NCBI RefSeq assembly: GCF_013407765.1
Contig: NZ_JACBZD010000002.1
Span: 754,001-818,000 of the forward strand
DNA: 64,000 nucleotides
Direction of reading: 5' to 3'
DNA from: Allostreptomyces psammosilenae
Lineage (GTDB): Bacteria > Actinomycetota > Actinomycetes > Streptomycetales > Streptomycetaceae
Of this stretch, positions 16,813 to 26,360 are shown in pieces. The notes under the pieces were generated by a model. That model was not told the origin of the DNA. It saw nothing but the letters and a program-made list of their open reading frames with translations, and searched no databases. The position numbers and the translations under genes are program-made. How positions within the stretch are numbered: position 1 is the first letter of the stretch; each line of letters begins with the position of its first letter.

Positions 16813-17352
16813 GTGGTGGTGGCGGTGGAGCAGGCGGCTCAGGGCCCGGCGGAGCACCGGATCGACGAGTTCAGCGAGCTGGTCCTGGAGGTCGTCGAGG
16901 CGATCCCGCCCGGGCGGGTGCTGGCCTACGGCGACATCGCCGAACTGCTCGGACGGGGCGGGCCCCGGCAGGTCGGCCGGGTGATGAGCCGCTACGGCGG
17001 CGGCGTGCCCTGGTGGCGGGTGATCCGAGCGGACGGCAGCCCTCCGCCTGGGCACGAGCGCGAGGCGCTGGCGCGCTACCGGGACGAGGGCACCCCGATG
17101 CGCGGCGAGCCGGGGACGGGCGCGGGGCCGGGCGCGGGAGGCCGCCCGGCCGCCCGGGTGGACATGCGGCGGGCCCGCTGGGACTGCGGCCCGCTTCTCA
17201 GCCTGACGAGTGATCTCCGTCACGCCGCCCGGGACGGTGACGGCGCCCCGCCCGATGACGCCGACCGGCCGGACCACGGCGACCGGCCCGCCGACGCCGG
17301 CCGGCCCGAGCCGGCGCGCCGCCGCACCCGCCGCGGCCGGGGCGGGAGGTGA
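16813..17352 (+). CDS. Alkyltransferase-like (ATL) DNA-binding protein
   Basis: A 179-residue protein with the DNA-binding domain of O6-alkylguanine-DNA alkyltransferases: FSELVLEVVEAIPPGRVLAYGDIAELLG and the recognition helix GRGGPRQVGRVM. The active-site motif PCHR is replaced by PWWR (in VPWWRVIRADG), so no alkyl transfer is possible. ATL proteins bind alkylated guanine and hand it to nucleotide excision repair. Many carry PWHR; the second Trp here is unusual. The last 80 residues are a polar Arg/Asp/Pro-rich tail, longer than in typical ATLs of 100-120 residues. GTG 16813 is chosen for the AGGAAAG site just upstream; nearby GTGs at 16816, 16819 and 16825 are alternatives. The next gene encodes a helicase-nuclease, which fits a repair setting. 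Confidence 0.8.
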   Translation: MVVAVEQAAQGPAEHRIDEFSELVLEVVEAIPPGRVLAYGDIAELLGRGGPRQVGRVMSRYGGGVPWWRVIRADGSPPPGHEREALARYRDEGTPMRGEPGTGAGPGAGGRPAARVDMRRARWDCGPLLSLTSDLRHAARDGDGAPPDDADRPDHGDRPADAGRPEPARRRTRRGRGGR

Positions 17353-17659
17353 CGGCGTACCGGGGCTGCGGTGGACGGGCACGCAGGCATCCTGTTCCGC
17401 TCCGCCGGGGAACATGCCTGCCGGAGGGCTTCTCGGAGCGGAGCGCTCCGGGGACCGCGCTGTCGGTGCCGGTCCATAGACTCCTGCAGGGCCGGCCTCT
17501 CCCCGAGGGCGGGCCCGGCGCCACCCCGGCGGACCACCCGTCCCGCCGCCCGATCGACCACCGGCCCGACCGGGCGCCCGGCGGCCCCTCCGGGGAGCCG
17601 CCCGAGGAACCGCCCCCGCGCCGCCGCCCACCCCCGACCCCGTACGAAGAGCCCCGCAC
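17353..17659. other. 307-base gap before the helicase-nuclease gene
   Basis: No gene is supported. The gap contains a CGGAGCGGAGCGCTCCG inverted repeat near 17440 and Pro-coding-like C-runs close to the next start. A promoter for the helicase gene is expected but no clear -35/-10 pair is seen. Confidence 0.4.
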
Positions 17660-20600
17660 GTGACCACCACGCAGCCCCCGATGCCGACGGACGCCCCCGC
17701 GCAGGGCGCCGCACGGCCGGCGGGCGTGCCCTACCGACTGGTGCGCACCCCGGCGGCGGCTCCCGCCCCGCCGGTGCTGGACGCCTCCCAGCGGGCGGTC
17801 GCCGAGCACACCGGCGGCCCGCTGCTGGTGCTGGCCGGACCCGGTACGGGGAAGACCACCACGCTGGTGGAGGCGGTCGCCCGGCGGGTGGAGCGCGGCG
17901 CCGACCCGGAACGGCTGCTGGTGCTCACCTTCAGCCGCCGCGCCGCCGTCGAACTGCGCGACCGGATGACCGCCCGGCTCTCCCACGGCGGCCGCTCCGT
18001 CGCCGCCGTCCCCCAGGCCACCACCTTCCACTCCTTCAGCTACGCCCTGGTCCGCGCCCACCAGGACCCGCACCTGTTCAGCCACCCCGCCCGCCTGCTG
18101 TCCGGACCGGAACAGGACGTCCTGGTGCGCGAACTGCTCGCCGGCGACGCCGCCGACCTGACCTCCGGGCACCCGGCGGTGCGCTGGCCGGACGAGCTGC
18201 GCCAGTGCCTGACCACCCGCGGGTTCGCCGACGAGGTCCGCGCCGTGCTGGCCCGCAGCCGCGAACTGGGCCTCGCCCCCCGGACGCTGGCCGCCTTCGC
18301 CACCGCCGCCGGACGCCCCGACTGGTCCGCCGCCGCCGACTTCCTCGCCGAGTACCTGGACGTGCTCGACGCGCAGGGTGTGCTCGACTACGCCGAACTG
18401 GTGCACCGCGCCGTGCTGCTCGCCGAGACCCCGGCCGTCTCCGCCCGGCTGCGCCTGGACTACGAGGCGGTGTTCGTCGACGAGTACCAGGACACCGACC
18501 CCGCCCAGGTCCGGCTGCTGCGGGCGCTCGCCGGCGACGGCCGCGACCTGGTCGCCATGGGCGACCCGGACCAGTCGATCTACGCCTTCCGCGGCGCCGA
18601 CGTCAACGGCATCCTCGACTTCCCGACCGCCTTCCCGCAGGCCGACGGCACCCCGGCCCCGGTGCGGGTGCTGCGGGTCTCCCGGCGCTCCGGCGCCCGC
18701 CTGCTCGCCGCCACCCGGCGGATCACCGAGTCGATGCCGCTGCCCCGGCTGCCGGCCGCCGCCGTCCGCGCCCACCGCGACCTGCGCGCCGAACACGACG
18801 GCGGGCGGGTGCGGGTGTTCACCTACCCCACGCCCGGCGCCGAACTCGACAACATCGCCGACCTGCTGCGCCGCGCCCACCTGGAGGACGGCATCCCCTG
18901 GCGGGAGATGGCCGTGCTGGTGCGTGCCGGAGCCCGATCCATCCCGGTGGTGCGCCGGGCGCTCACCTCGGCCGGCGTGCCCCTGGAGGTGGACGGCGAC
19001 GACCTGCCGCTGCGCGAGGAGCCCGCCGTCGCCCCGCTGCTGCTCGCCCTGCGCTGCTGCGCGCAGGCCGCGGCCCGGGCGCACGCCCGGCTGCGCCGAC
19101 CCGCCCCGGGCTTCGACGCCGGACCGGACGCGTCCGGTGAGGGTCCCGGCGCCGCCTCCGGTGAGGGACCGGACGGGCCGGACGGAGCGGACGGCGAGGC
19201 GCCGGCCGCCCCGCCCGGTGAGGCGCCGGCGGACGCCGCGCCCGTCGCGCCGACGGACGCCGCGCCGGACGAGGACCCGCTGACCGCCGAGCACGCCCGC
19301 ACCCTGCTCGGCTCGCCGCTCGGCGGCCTGGACGCCTCCGACCTGCGCGCCCTCGGCCGGGCCCTGCGCGAGGAGGAACGCGCCGCGCTGGCCGCCGAGG
19401 GGATCGGCCGGGCGCCGCGGCCGGCCGACGAGCTGATCCGCGAGGCCCTGCTGGAGCCCGAACGGCTGGTCGCCATGGACCCCGCCTACGCCCGCCGCGC
19501 CCGCGAGCTCGGCCTGCTGCTGCGCAAGGTGCGCGGCCTGCTGGCCGGCGGGGGATCCGCCGAGCAGGCGCTGTGGGAGCTGTGGTCCGGCACCTCCTGG
19601 CCGGCCCGCCTGGAGGCCGCCTCGCTGCGCGGCGGCCCCGCCGGCCGCAACGCCGACCGCGACCTGGACGCCGTCTGCGCCCTCTTCGAGACCGCCGCCC
19701 GGGCCGAGGAGCGTTCCGGCCACCGCGGCGCGCTGAACTTCCTCGCCGAACTCCAGGCCCAGGACATCGCCGCCGACACGCTCAGCGGCCGGGCCGTCCA
19801 GCCGGACGCCGTGCGCCTGCTGACCGCGCACCGCTCCAAGGGCCTGCAGTGGCGGCTGGTCGTGGTGGCCGGGGTGCAGGAGGGGCTCTGGCCGGACCTG
19901 CGCCGCCGCGGCTCGCTGCTGGAGGCCGACCGGATCGGCCGGGACGGCCTGGCCGAGCCGCTCACCCCGGGCGCGCTGCTGGCCGAGGAGCGCCGGCTGT
20001 TCTACGTCGCCGCCACCCGGGCGAGGGAACGGTTGGTGGTCACCGCCGTCAAGGCCCCCGCCGAGGACGGCGACCAGCCCTCCCGGTTCCTGGAGGAACT
20101 CGGCGTGGACCCGGTCGACGTGGGTCACCGGCCGCGCCGGCCGCTGGCCGTGCACGCCCTCGTCGCCGAACTGCGCGCCACCACCATCGACCCGGAGGCC
20201 TCCCCGGCGCTGCGCGCCGCCGCCGCCGACCGGCTCGCCCGGCTGGCGGCGCTGCGCGACGGCACCGGACAGGTCCTGGTGCCCTCCGCCCACCCCTCCC
20301 GCTGGTGGGGGCTGCTGGAGCCGACCCGGGCGCCCGCCCGGCTGCGGGAGCCGGACCGCCCGCTGGCGCTGACCGGCAGCGCCCTGGAGCAGCTCGACGA
20401 CTGCGCGCTGCAGTGGTTCCTCTCCCGCGAGGTGCACGCCGACCCACCGGCCACCGCCGCCCAGGGCTTCGGCAACGTGGTGCACGTGCTGGCCGACGAG
20501 GTCGGCTCCGGCCGCACCCCGCCCGACCTGGACGTCCTGATGGACCGGCTGGACGGGGTGTGGGACGCCCTCGCCTTCGACGCCCCGTGGAAGTCGGAGC

Positions 20601-21205
20601 AGGAGAAGGGGGAGGCCCGCGCCGCGCTGGAGCGCTTCCTGCGCTGGCACGTCGCCGAGCGCGGCCGGCTGGTCGCCGACACCGAACGCTCCTTCACCAC
20701 CCGGCTGCGGGTGGGCGAGGTGGAGATCGTGCTGCGCGGCACCATGGACCGGGTGGAGCTGGACGCCGCCGGCCTGGCCTACGTGGTGGACTTCAAGACC
20801 GGCAAGACCAAACCGACGGCGGCCGAGGCCGCGCGCAGCGCGCAGCTGGCCGTCTACCAGCTGGCCGTCCGGCACGGCGCGCTGGACGGCATCGGCGGGG
20901 AGCGCGGCGAGGCCGAGGCGGCCGGGGTGGGCGGCGCCGAACTGGTGTTCCTGCGGCACGGCGGCGGGCGGGGCGGGGACCGCTCGGGCCCGCTGGTGTT
21001 CCGGCAGGACGCGCTGCCGGAGCCGGCGGGCGCCGAGTCCGGCGCCGCGGCCGACGGTCGGACCTGGGTGGAGGAGCTGCTGGCCGGGGCCGCCGCCACC
21101 GTGCTCTCCGAGCGGTTCCGGCCGGTCGCCGGGGACCGCTGCCGCACCTGCGCGTTCACCCGGGCCTGCTCGGCGCGGCCGGAGGGGCGTCAGCTCGTGG
21201 AGTAG
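17660..21205 (+). CDS. UvrD-like helicase with C-terminal RecB-type nuclease (Adn-type subunit)
   Basis: An 1181-residue SF1A helicase fused to a PD-(D/E)XK nuclease, of the AdnAB/AddAB class that resects double-strand breaks. Helicase motifs are complete: Walker A GPGTGKTT near residue 58, DEYQDTDP (II), GDPDQSIYAFRGAD (III), TAHRSKGLQW (V) and FYVAATRARERL (VI). The nuclease core VVDFKTGKTKPT is near residue 1040. The cysteines DDCALQWF and CRTCAFTRAC form the C...CxxCx5C pattern of an iron-sulfur staple. An acidic Ala/Pro/Asp-rich insert occupies about residues 490-540. AdnA and AdnB are normally encoded side by side; here only one is present, and which of the two it is cannot be decided from motifs. 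GTG 17660 starts the protein. Confidence 0.88.
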   Translation: MTTTQPPMPTDAPAQGAARPAGVPYRLVRTPAAAPAPPVLDASQRAVAEHTGGPLLVLAGPGTGKTTTLVEAVARRVERGADPERLLVLTFSRRAAVELRDRMTARLSHGGRSVAAVPQATTFHSFSYALVRAHQDPHLFSHPARLLSGPEQDVLVRELLAGDAADLTSGHPAVRWPDELRQCLTTRGFADEVRAVLARSRELGLAPRTLAAFATAAGRPDWSAAADFLAEYLDVLDAQGVLDYAELVHRAVLLAETPAVSARLRLDYEAVFVDEYQDTDPAQVRLLRALAGDGRDLVAMGDPDQSIYAFRGADVNGILDFPTAFPQADGTPAPVRVLRVSRRSGARLLAATRRITESMPLPRLPAAAVRAHRDLRAEHDGGRVRVFTYPTPGAELDNIADLLRRAHLEDGIPWREMAVLVRAGARSIPVVRRALTSAGVPLEVDGDDLPLREEPAVAPLLLALRCCAQAAARAHARLRRPAPGFDAGPDASGEGPGAASGEGPDGPDGADGEAPAAPPGEAPADAAPVAPTDAAPDEDPLTAEHARTLLGSPLGGLDASDLRALGRALREEERAALAAEGIGRAPRPADELIREALLEPERLVAMDPAYARRARELGLLLRKVRGLLAGGGSAEQALWELWSGTSWPARLEAASLRGGPAGRNADRDLDAVCALFETAARAEERSGHRGALNFLAELQAQDIAADTLSGRAVQPDAVRLLTAHRSKGLQWRLVVVAGVQEGLWPDLRRRGSLLEADRIGRDGLAEPLTPGALLAEERRLFYVAATRARERLVVTAVKAPAEDGDQPSRFLEELGVDPVDVGHRPRRPLAVHALVAELRATTIDPEASPALRAAAADRLARLAALRDGTGQVLVPSAHPSRWWGLLEPTRAPARLREPDRPLALTGSALEQLDDCALQWFLSREVHADPPATAAQGFGNVVHVLADEVGSGRTPPDLDVLMDRLDGVWDALAFDAPWKSEQEKGEARAALERFLRWHVAERGRLVADTERSFTTRLRVGEVEIVLRGTMDRVELDAAGLAYVVDFKTGKTKPTAAEAARSAQLAVYQLAVRHGALDGIGGERGEAEAAGVGGAELVFLRHGGGRGGDRSGPLVFRQDALPEPAGAESGAAADGRTWVEELLAGAAATVLSERFRPVAGDRCRTCAFTRACSARPEGRQLVE

Positions 21206-21415
21206 CGAGCCGATCGGCTTTCCTTCCGGTATGTCGGTTTTCGCCGGCTCGGGGCTCCTCCCGGACATGGGAGTTTCGTGTGAGTCCGTGCCACCCGCCC
21301 CTTCCTGGGCGAATCGCCGTCACCCGATGGAGTTACTTTCGCTGCGGGGGCGTCGCTCATCGCGCGGGCGTGGCACCCCGATGAACTCGCGGAACGACTA
21401 CCGGGGGAGAACCTC

Positions 21416-23737
21416 TTGGCCACCTACCTCTACCGGCTCGGGCGCCTGGCCTACCGGCGCCGATGGGCCGTGCTGATCGCCTGGCTGCTGGCGCTGGCGG
21501 TAGCCGTGGGCGCCTCCGTCGCCTTCAGCGCCGAACCAGAGGACAGCTTCTCGCTGCCCGGCACCGAGGCGCAGGAAACCCTCGACACACTCGGCGAGCG
21601 GTTCCCGGAGGCCTCCGGCGGCCGCGGACAGGTCGTCTTCCACGCCCCGGACGGGCAGCAGCTCACCACCCCCGAGGCGCGCGAGGCGATCGAGCAGACC
21701 ACCGCGGCCGTCGGCGCGGTCGACGGCGTCATCGCCGTGGTGGACCCCTTCACCGGGCAGTCCATCTCGCCGCAGGGAGACATCGCCTTCACCCAGGTGA
21801 ACTTCGCCCTCCCGGCCGCGGACCTCGCGGAGAGCACCCTCGAACGCGTGGAGGAGGCCGCCGAGCCGGCCCGCGCCGCGGGCCTGACCGTCGAGTACGG
21901 CGGTGACGCGTTCGCCCCGATCGCCCCGCCGCAGATCGCCGGCCCCGGCGAGATCATCGGCGTCGCGGTCGCCGTGGTCGTGCTGATCCTGGTCTTCCGC
22001 TCCGTGCTCGCCGCGGTGCTGCCGCTGTTCACCGCCCTGGTCGGGGTGGGCATCGGCGTGATGACGCTCCAGTCGTTCAGCGGCGTGGTCACCATGGACT
22101 CCACCGCCCCGATCCTGGCGCTGATGCTGGGCCTGGCCGTGGGCATCGACTACGCCCTGTTCATCGTCTCCCGCCACCAGCAGCAGGTGCGCGACGGCAT
22201 GGACCCGGAGGAGTCGGCCGCGCGGGCCAACGGCACCGCCGGCGGCGCCGTGGTGTTCGCCGGCTCCACGGTGGTCATCGCCCTCGCCGCGCTCGCCGTC
22301 GTCGACATCCCCTTCCTGACCGTGATGGGCGTGGGCGCCGCCGGCACCGTGGTGGTCGCCGTGCTCATCGCGATCACCCTGCTCCCGGCCATGTTCGGCT
22401 TCGTCGGCGGCCGGATCGCCAACACCCCCATCCCCTCCCCGTGGGCCCGCCGCGCCGCCCGGGCCCAGGCCGAGGGCCGCAAGGTCCCCGCCGGCCCGGC
22501 CGCCGCCTGGGTGCGCGGCATCGCCCGCATGCCGATCGTGGTGATCCTGGTCGGCGTGGTGGGCCTCGGCGCCGTCGCCCTGCCCGCCACCGACCTGCAC
22601 CTCGGGCTGCCGAGCAACGCCGACCCGGGCAGCAGCGCCGACCGCGCCTCCGAACTGCTCGACGACGGCTTCGGCCCCGGCTTCAACGCCCCGCTGCTGG
22701 TCGCGATCGGCGGCGAGGACCCGGCCACCGTGCAGACCGCCGCCGAGGGCTTCTTCGGCACGGTCTCCGAGCTGCCGAACGTCGTCATGGTGGCGCCGCC
22801 GCAGCCCAACGCCTCCGGTGACACGGTCCTGCTCACGGTGATCCCGGGCAGCGGACCGGCCGACGCCGAGACCGAGGACGTGGTGGAGGCCATCCGCGAC
22901 ACCGCCGGCTCCATCGAGGCCGAGACCGGCACCGAGATCGGCGTGACCGGCACCACCGCCATGAACATCGACATCTCCACCCAGCTCGCCGAGGCGCTGC
23001 CGATCTACTGCCTCGTCGTGGTCGGCCTGGCCCTGCTCCTGCTGATGCTGGTGTTCCGCTCCATCGCGGTCCCGATCAAGGCCGCCGCCGGCTTCCTGCT
23101 CTCCATCGCGGCCTCCATCGGCGCGGTCGTCGCGGTCTACCAGTGGGGCTGGCTGAACGACCTGTTCGCCGTGGACGAGACCGGCCCGATCATCTCCTTC
23201 CTGCCGATCCTGCTGGTCGGCGTGCTGTTCGGCCTGGCCATGGACTACGAGGTGTTCCTGGTCTCCCGGATGCGGGAGGACTTCGTGCACGGCGCCGACC
23301 CGCGCGAGGCGGTGGCGACCGGCTACCAGCACGGCGCGAAGGTCGTCGGCGCCGCGGCCCTGATCATGATCGCGGTCTTCGGGTCCTTCATCTACTCCCA
23401 CGAGCACATGATCAAGGCGATCGCCTTCTCGCTGGCCTTCGGCGTGCTGGTGGACGCCCTGCTGGTGCGGATGACGCTGGTGCCCGCGCTGATGACCCTG
23501 ATGGGCCGGGGCGCCTGGTGGCTGCCGGGCTTCCTGCAGCGGGCGCTGCCCAACGTCGACATCGAGGGCGAGCGGCTGGCGCACCTGCTCGACGCCGACG
23601 GACGCGGCCCCGGCCACGGCGACGGCGGTGAGGGCCACGGCGGGGGCGGCTTCGGCCCCGGCGGCGACTCCGGCCCCGACGACCCGGACGCCGGCGGCGC
23701 CCACGGCCGCGAGACGGTCGGCTCGGCCGCCCGCTGA
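21416..23737 (+). CDS. MMPL-family RND transporter
   Basis: A 773-residue inner-membrane transporter of the MMPL/RND superfamily, which exports lipids or hydrophobic compounds using the proton gradient. The topology is as expected: helix 1 (WAVLIAWLLALAVAVGASVAF), an extracytoplasmic domain, helices 2-6, then a repeat of the plan after residue 365. The conserved GLAVGIDYALFIVSR and GVLFGLAMDYEVFLVSRMRED segments carry the proton-relay Asp-Tyr pairs of helices 4 and 10. The C-terminal 55 residues are Gly/His/Asp-rich and may bind metal. The only in-frame start at the right place is TTG 21416, five bases after a GGGGGAGA site. No regulator gene is adjacent, and the substrate is unknown. Confidence 0.92.
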   Translation: MATYLYRLGRLAYRRRWAVLIAWLLALAVAVGASVAFSAEPEDSFSLPGTEAQETLDTLGERFPEASGGRGQVVFHAPDGQQLTTPEAREAIEQTTAAVGAVDGVIAVVDPFTGQSISPQGDIAFTQVNFALPAADLAESTLERVEEAAEPARAAGLTVEYGGDAFAPIAPPQIAGPGEIIGVAVAVVVLILVFRSVLAAVLPLFTALVGVGIGVMTLQSFSGVVTMDSTAPILALMLGLAVGIDYALFIVSRHQQQVRDGMDPEESAARANGTAGGAVVFAGSTVVIALAALAVVDIPFLTVMGVGAAGTVVVAVLIAITLLPAMFGFVGGRIANTPIPSPWARRAARAQAEGRKVPAGPAAAWVRGIARMPIVVILVGVVGLGAVALPATDLHLGLPSNADPGSSADRASELLDDGFGPGFNAPLLVAIGGEDPATVQTAAEGFFGTVSELPNVVMVAPPQPNASGDTVLLTVIPGSGPADAETEDVVEAIRDTAGSIEAETGTEIGVTGTTAMNIDISTQLAEALPIYCLVVVGLALLLLMLVFRSIAVPIKAAAGFLLSIAASIGAVVAVYQWGWLNDLFAVDETGPIISFLPILLVGVLFGLAMDYEVFLVSRMREDFVHGADPREAVATGYQHGAKVVGAAALIMIAVFGSFIYSHEHMIKAIAFSLAFGVLVDALLVRMTLVPALMTLMGRGAWWLPGFLQRALPNVDIEGERLAHLLDADGRGPGHGDGGEGHGGGGFGPGGDSGPDDPDAGGAHGRETVGSAAR

Positions 23738-23781
23738 CCCGGCACACCCGCGGGGCGCCACGGCCCCGCCCGTAGCACGAC

Positions 23782-23826
23782 GCCACGGCCCCGCCCCCCG
23801 GTCGTCCCGGGAGGCGGGGCCGTGGC
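23782..23826. terminator. Bidirectional terminator after the MMPL gene
   Basis: Perfect 14-bp inverted repeat GCCACGGCCCCGCC / GGCGGGGCCGTGGC separated by 17 bases, between the convergent MMPL and sensor kinase genes. Confidence 0.9.
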
Positions 23827-23916
23827 ACTCCTTCCACCGCTGTTGGGATGCCTGGTGAAACGGCTAGTGCGATAGCTGGTGGGACGGCCAGGTGCCTGGG
23901 CATCGCGGCATGGCCG

Positions 23917-25533
23917 TCACGTCGCTCCGCGTGCTTCGGCGAGGTGCGCCTCCTCCACCCGCTCCGTCTTCCCCGGCGCCGGCAGGCCGAGCACCGCCAC
24001 GTCGGTGCGCCGCGCCCGGGGCAGCCGGACCGTCACCGTGGTGCCCTCGCCCGGCCGGCTGTCCACCACCGCCTCGCCGCCGTGCGCCCGCGCCACCGTG
24101 TCCACGATCGCCAGGCCCAGCCCCGTCCCCCCGGAGGCCCGGCTGCGCGCCGGATCGGCCCGGTAGAAGCGGTCGAAGATGTGCGGCAGCGCGTCCGGCG
24201 GAACGCCCGGCCCGGCGTCCGTCACGGTGAGCACGGCCGTGCCGCCCTCGCCGCGCAGCCGCACCCAGCAGCCGGCCTCCACCGGCGTGTGCTGACGCAC
24301 GTTCGCCAGCAGGTTCGCCACCAGCCGGCTGAGTGCGTCCGGATCACCGCGCACCTGCACCCCGTCGGCCACCTCCACCTCGAACGGTCGGTCCGGCTGC
24401 ACCGCCGCGGCGTCCGCCGCGCTCTCCCGCACCAGCACGCCGAGGTCCACCGGCACCCGCTCCGGCAGCTGCTCGGAGTCGTACCGGGCCAGCAGCAGCA
24501 ACTGCTCCACCAGCCGCGACATCCGCCGGGTCTCGCCGGCGATCCGCTCCACCGCGCGGTCCACCGCCGCGGTGTCCGGCAGCGCCCCGTGCCGGTACAG
24601 GTCGGTGTAGCCGCGGATGGACTGCAGCGGGGTGCGCAGCTCGTGCGAGGCGTCCGCGACGAACCGGCGCAGCCGCCGCTCCGAGGCGTCCCGCGCCTGC
24701 AGGGCCGCCTGCACGGCCTCCCAGGAGCGGTTCAGCGCCACGCCCAGCTGGCCCACCTCGCTGCCGATGCGGGACAGCTCCACCCGCCGCCCGAGGTCGC
24801 CGGAGGCCACCGCCTCCGCCTGCCGGGCCATCGTCTCCAGCGGGCGCAGCTCCCGCCGCACCACCACGACCGTGGCGACGCCGAGCAGCAGCAGCCCGGC
24901 CCCGGTGAACGCCACGTTGAGCGGCACCACGGTGCGGGCGGTGCCGCGCAGGCTGTCCGGGTCGGTCACCACCAGGACCTCCGGGCTGGACCGCAGCCGC
25001 AGCGCCACCACCCGGTACTGGCGGGTCAGCGCGGAGTCCGCGGAGGTGCGCACCTCGCCGCTGTCGGCCAGCCGCAGCGCCTCGGCGTAGGAGGGCAGCT
25101 CGGGGTGGAAGCCGCGCTGGCTGATCAGCTCGGTGCGCCCGCCGTCCGGCTCCAGCAGGGTGGCCACCATCTGCGCGCCGGGGTCGACCACCGGGGGGAC
25201 GCCGCTGCTGGCCCGGGCGCGGACGTCGGGCTGGCCGTCCAGCAGCTGCCGGATGGACTCGGCGGCGAACCGCATCTCCTGGTCGTGCACCTCCGCCAGC
25301 TGGTTGCTGAGCACCCGGGTGGAGAAGAACCCCTGGAACGCCAGCACCACGGCGGTGGTGGAGAGCAGCAGGATCAGCAGCCGGTGCCGCAGCGTCATGT
25401 TGCACCACCACGGCATCGGCCGGATCCGTCCGGTCCGCCGGCCGGCCGCCCCGGTGGCCTCGGGCGTCGGGGCCGCCTTGGCGGCGTCGGTGGCGTCGCC
25501 GGCCACCTCGGAGGGGTCGGCCCGCGTGGTCAT
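23917..25533 (-). CDS. Sensor histidine kinase
   Basis: A 538-residue membrane sensor kinase. After a 45-residue polar N-terminus come helix 1 (LLILLLSTTAVVLAFQGFF), an extracytoplasmic sensor region of about 130 residues, helix 2 (VAFTGAGLLLLGVATVVVV), a HAMP domain, the dimerisation box FVADASHELRTPLQSIRGY with the phospho-acceptor His, and the ATPase domain with NLLANVRQH (N), DAGPGVP (G1) and GGTGLGLAIV (G2). All catalytic boxes look intact. The start ATG 25533 overlaps the stop of the response-regulator gene by four bases, so the two are translated together. The signal is unknown; the adjacent MMPL gene, convergently transcribed, is a possible but unproven target. Confidence 0.93.
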   Translation of the reverse strand: MTTRADPSEVAGDATDAAKAAPTPEATGAAGRRTGRIRPMPWWCNMTLRHRLLILLLSTTAVVLAFQGFFSTRVLSNQLAEVHDQEMRFAAESIRQLLDGQPDVRARASSGVPPVVDPGAQMVATLLEPDGGRTELISQRGFHPELPSYAEALRLADSGEVRTSADSALTRQYRVVALRLRSSPEVLVVTDPDSLRGTARTVVPLNVAFTGAGLLLLGVATVVVVRRELRPLETMARQAEAVASGDLGRRVELSRIGSEVGQLGVALNRSWEAVQAALQARDASERRLRRFVADASHELRTPLQSIRGYTDLYRHGALPDTAAVDRAVERIAGETRRMSRLVEQLLLLARYDSEQLPERVPVDLGVLVRESAADAAAVQPDRPFEVEVADGVQVRGDPDALSRLVANLLANVRQHTPVEAGCWVRLRGEGGTAVLTVTDAGPGVPPDALPHIFDRFYRADPARSRASGGTGLGLAIVDTVARAHGGEAVVDSRPGEGTTVTVRLPRARRTDVAVLGLPAPGKTERVEEAHLAEARGAT

Positions 25534-26297
25534 TCGTCCCCCGTTCCCGCGCCGGCGCGCAGCTCGTAGCCCAGGCCGCGCCGGGTGCGGATCAGCTCGC
25601 CGCCGGTGGCGGCCCCGCCCAGCTTGCGCCGCAGATAGCTGACGTAGGTGGCGACCACCGTGTCGTCACCGTTGAAGTGGTACGACCAGACGTGCTCCAG
25701 CAGCTGCGCGCGGGTGAGCACCCGCTCGGGGTGGAGCATCAGGTAGCGCAGCAGCCGGAACTCGGTCGGGGACAGCTCGACCTCCCGGCCGCCGCGGGTG
25801 ACCCGCCGGGCGTCGAGGTCCATCTCCAGGTCGGCGTAGCGCAGCACCTCCGGCCCGGTGGGGCCGGGGCGGCCCCGGGTGCGGCGCAGCACGGCCTGCA
25901 CCCGGGCGGCGACCTCCTCCAGGCCGAACGGCTTGGTGACGTAGTCGTCGCCGCCGGCGCGCAGGCCGGCGACGACGTCGCGCCGCTCGTCCCGCGCGCT
26001 GAGGAAGATCACGGCGGTGTCCAGGCCCTCCTGGCGCAGCCGGCGGGCCACCTCCAGCCCGTCGAGGTCGGGCAGCATGATGTCGAGCAGGATGAGGTCC
26101 GGCAGGGCGTCCCGGGCGGCGCGCAGCGCCTGGTGGCCGCTGGCGGCGGTCTCCACCCGGTAGCCGATGAAGCGCAGGGCGGTGGTCAGGGTGTCCAGGA
26201 TGTAGGGCTCGTCGTCCACGACCAGCAGTCGCGCGTCGGCCTCCGGTGCCAGGCGCGGCGCGGAGCCGCCGCCGTCGTCGTCGTTGTGCGTACCCAC
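25530..26297 (-). CDS. OmpR-family response regulator
   Basis: A 255-residue response regulator paired with the kinase gene that follows. The receiver domain (about residues 25-140) has the acidic pair DDEP, the phosphorylated Asp in LILLDIMLPDLDG, the Thr/Ser in FLSARDE and the Lys in YVTKPFGLEE. The C-terminal winged helix (about 155-250) has the OmpR signature LSPTEFRLLRYLMLHPERVLT and YVSYLRRKLG. It binds DNA when phosphorylated. A short acidic N-terminal extension precedes the receiver domain. The pair forms one operon read leftward. Confidence 0.95.
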   Translation of the reverse strand: MGTHNDDDGGGSAPRLAPEADARLLVVDDEPYILDTLTTALRFIGYRVETAASGHQALRAARDALPDLILLDIMLPDLDGLEVARRLRQEGLDTAVIFLSARDERRDVVAGLRAGGDDYVTKPFGLEEVAARVQAVLRRTRGRPGPTGPEVLRYADLEMDLDARRVTRGGREVELSPTEFRLLRYLMLHPERVLTRAQLLEHVWSYHFNGDDTVVATYVSYLRRKLGGAATGGELIRTRRGLGYELRAGAGTGDE

Positions 26298-26360
26298 CCG
26301 TGCAGTGTCCCTCGCCGGGGGCGGTGCGCCGCCCGGGTGGGCAGGGCTTTTCCGGGCGGG

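Noticed and set aside
17198-21268. 1356-residue minus-strand open frame
   Set aside because: It mirrors the helicase-nuclease gene, whose motifs are intact on the + strand. Composition (Gly, Gln, Val, His) is that of a shadow frame.
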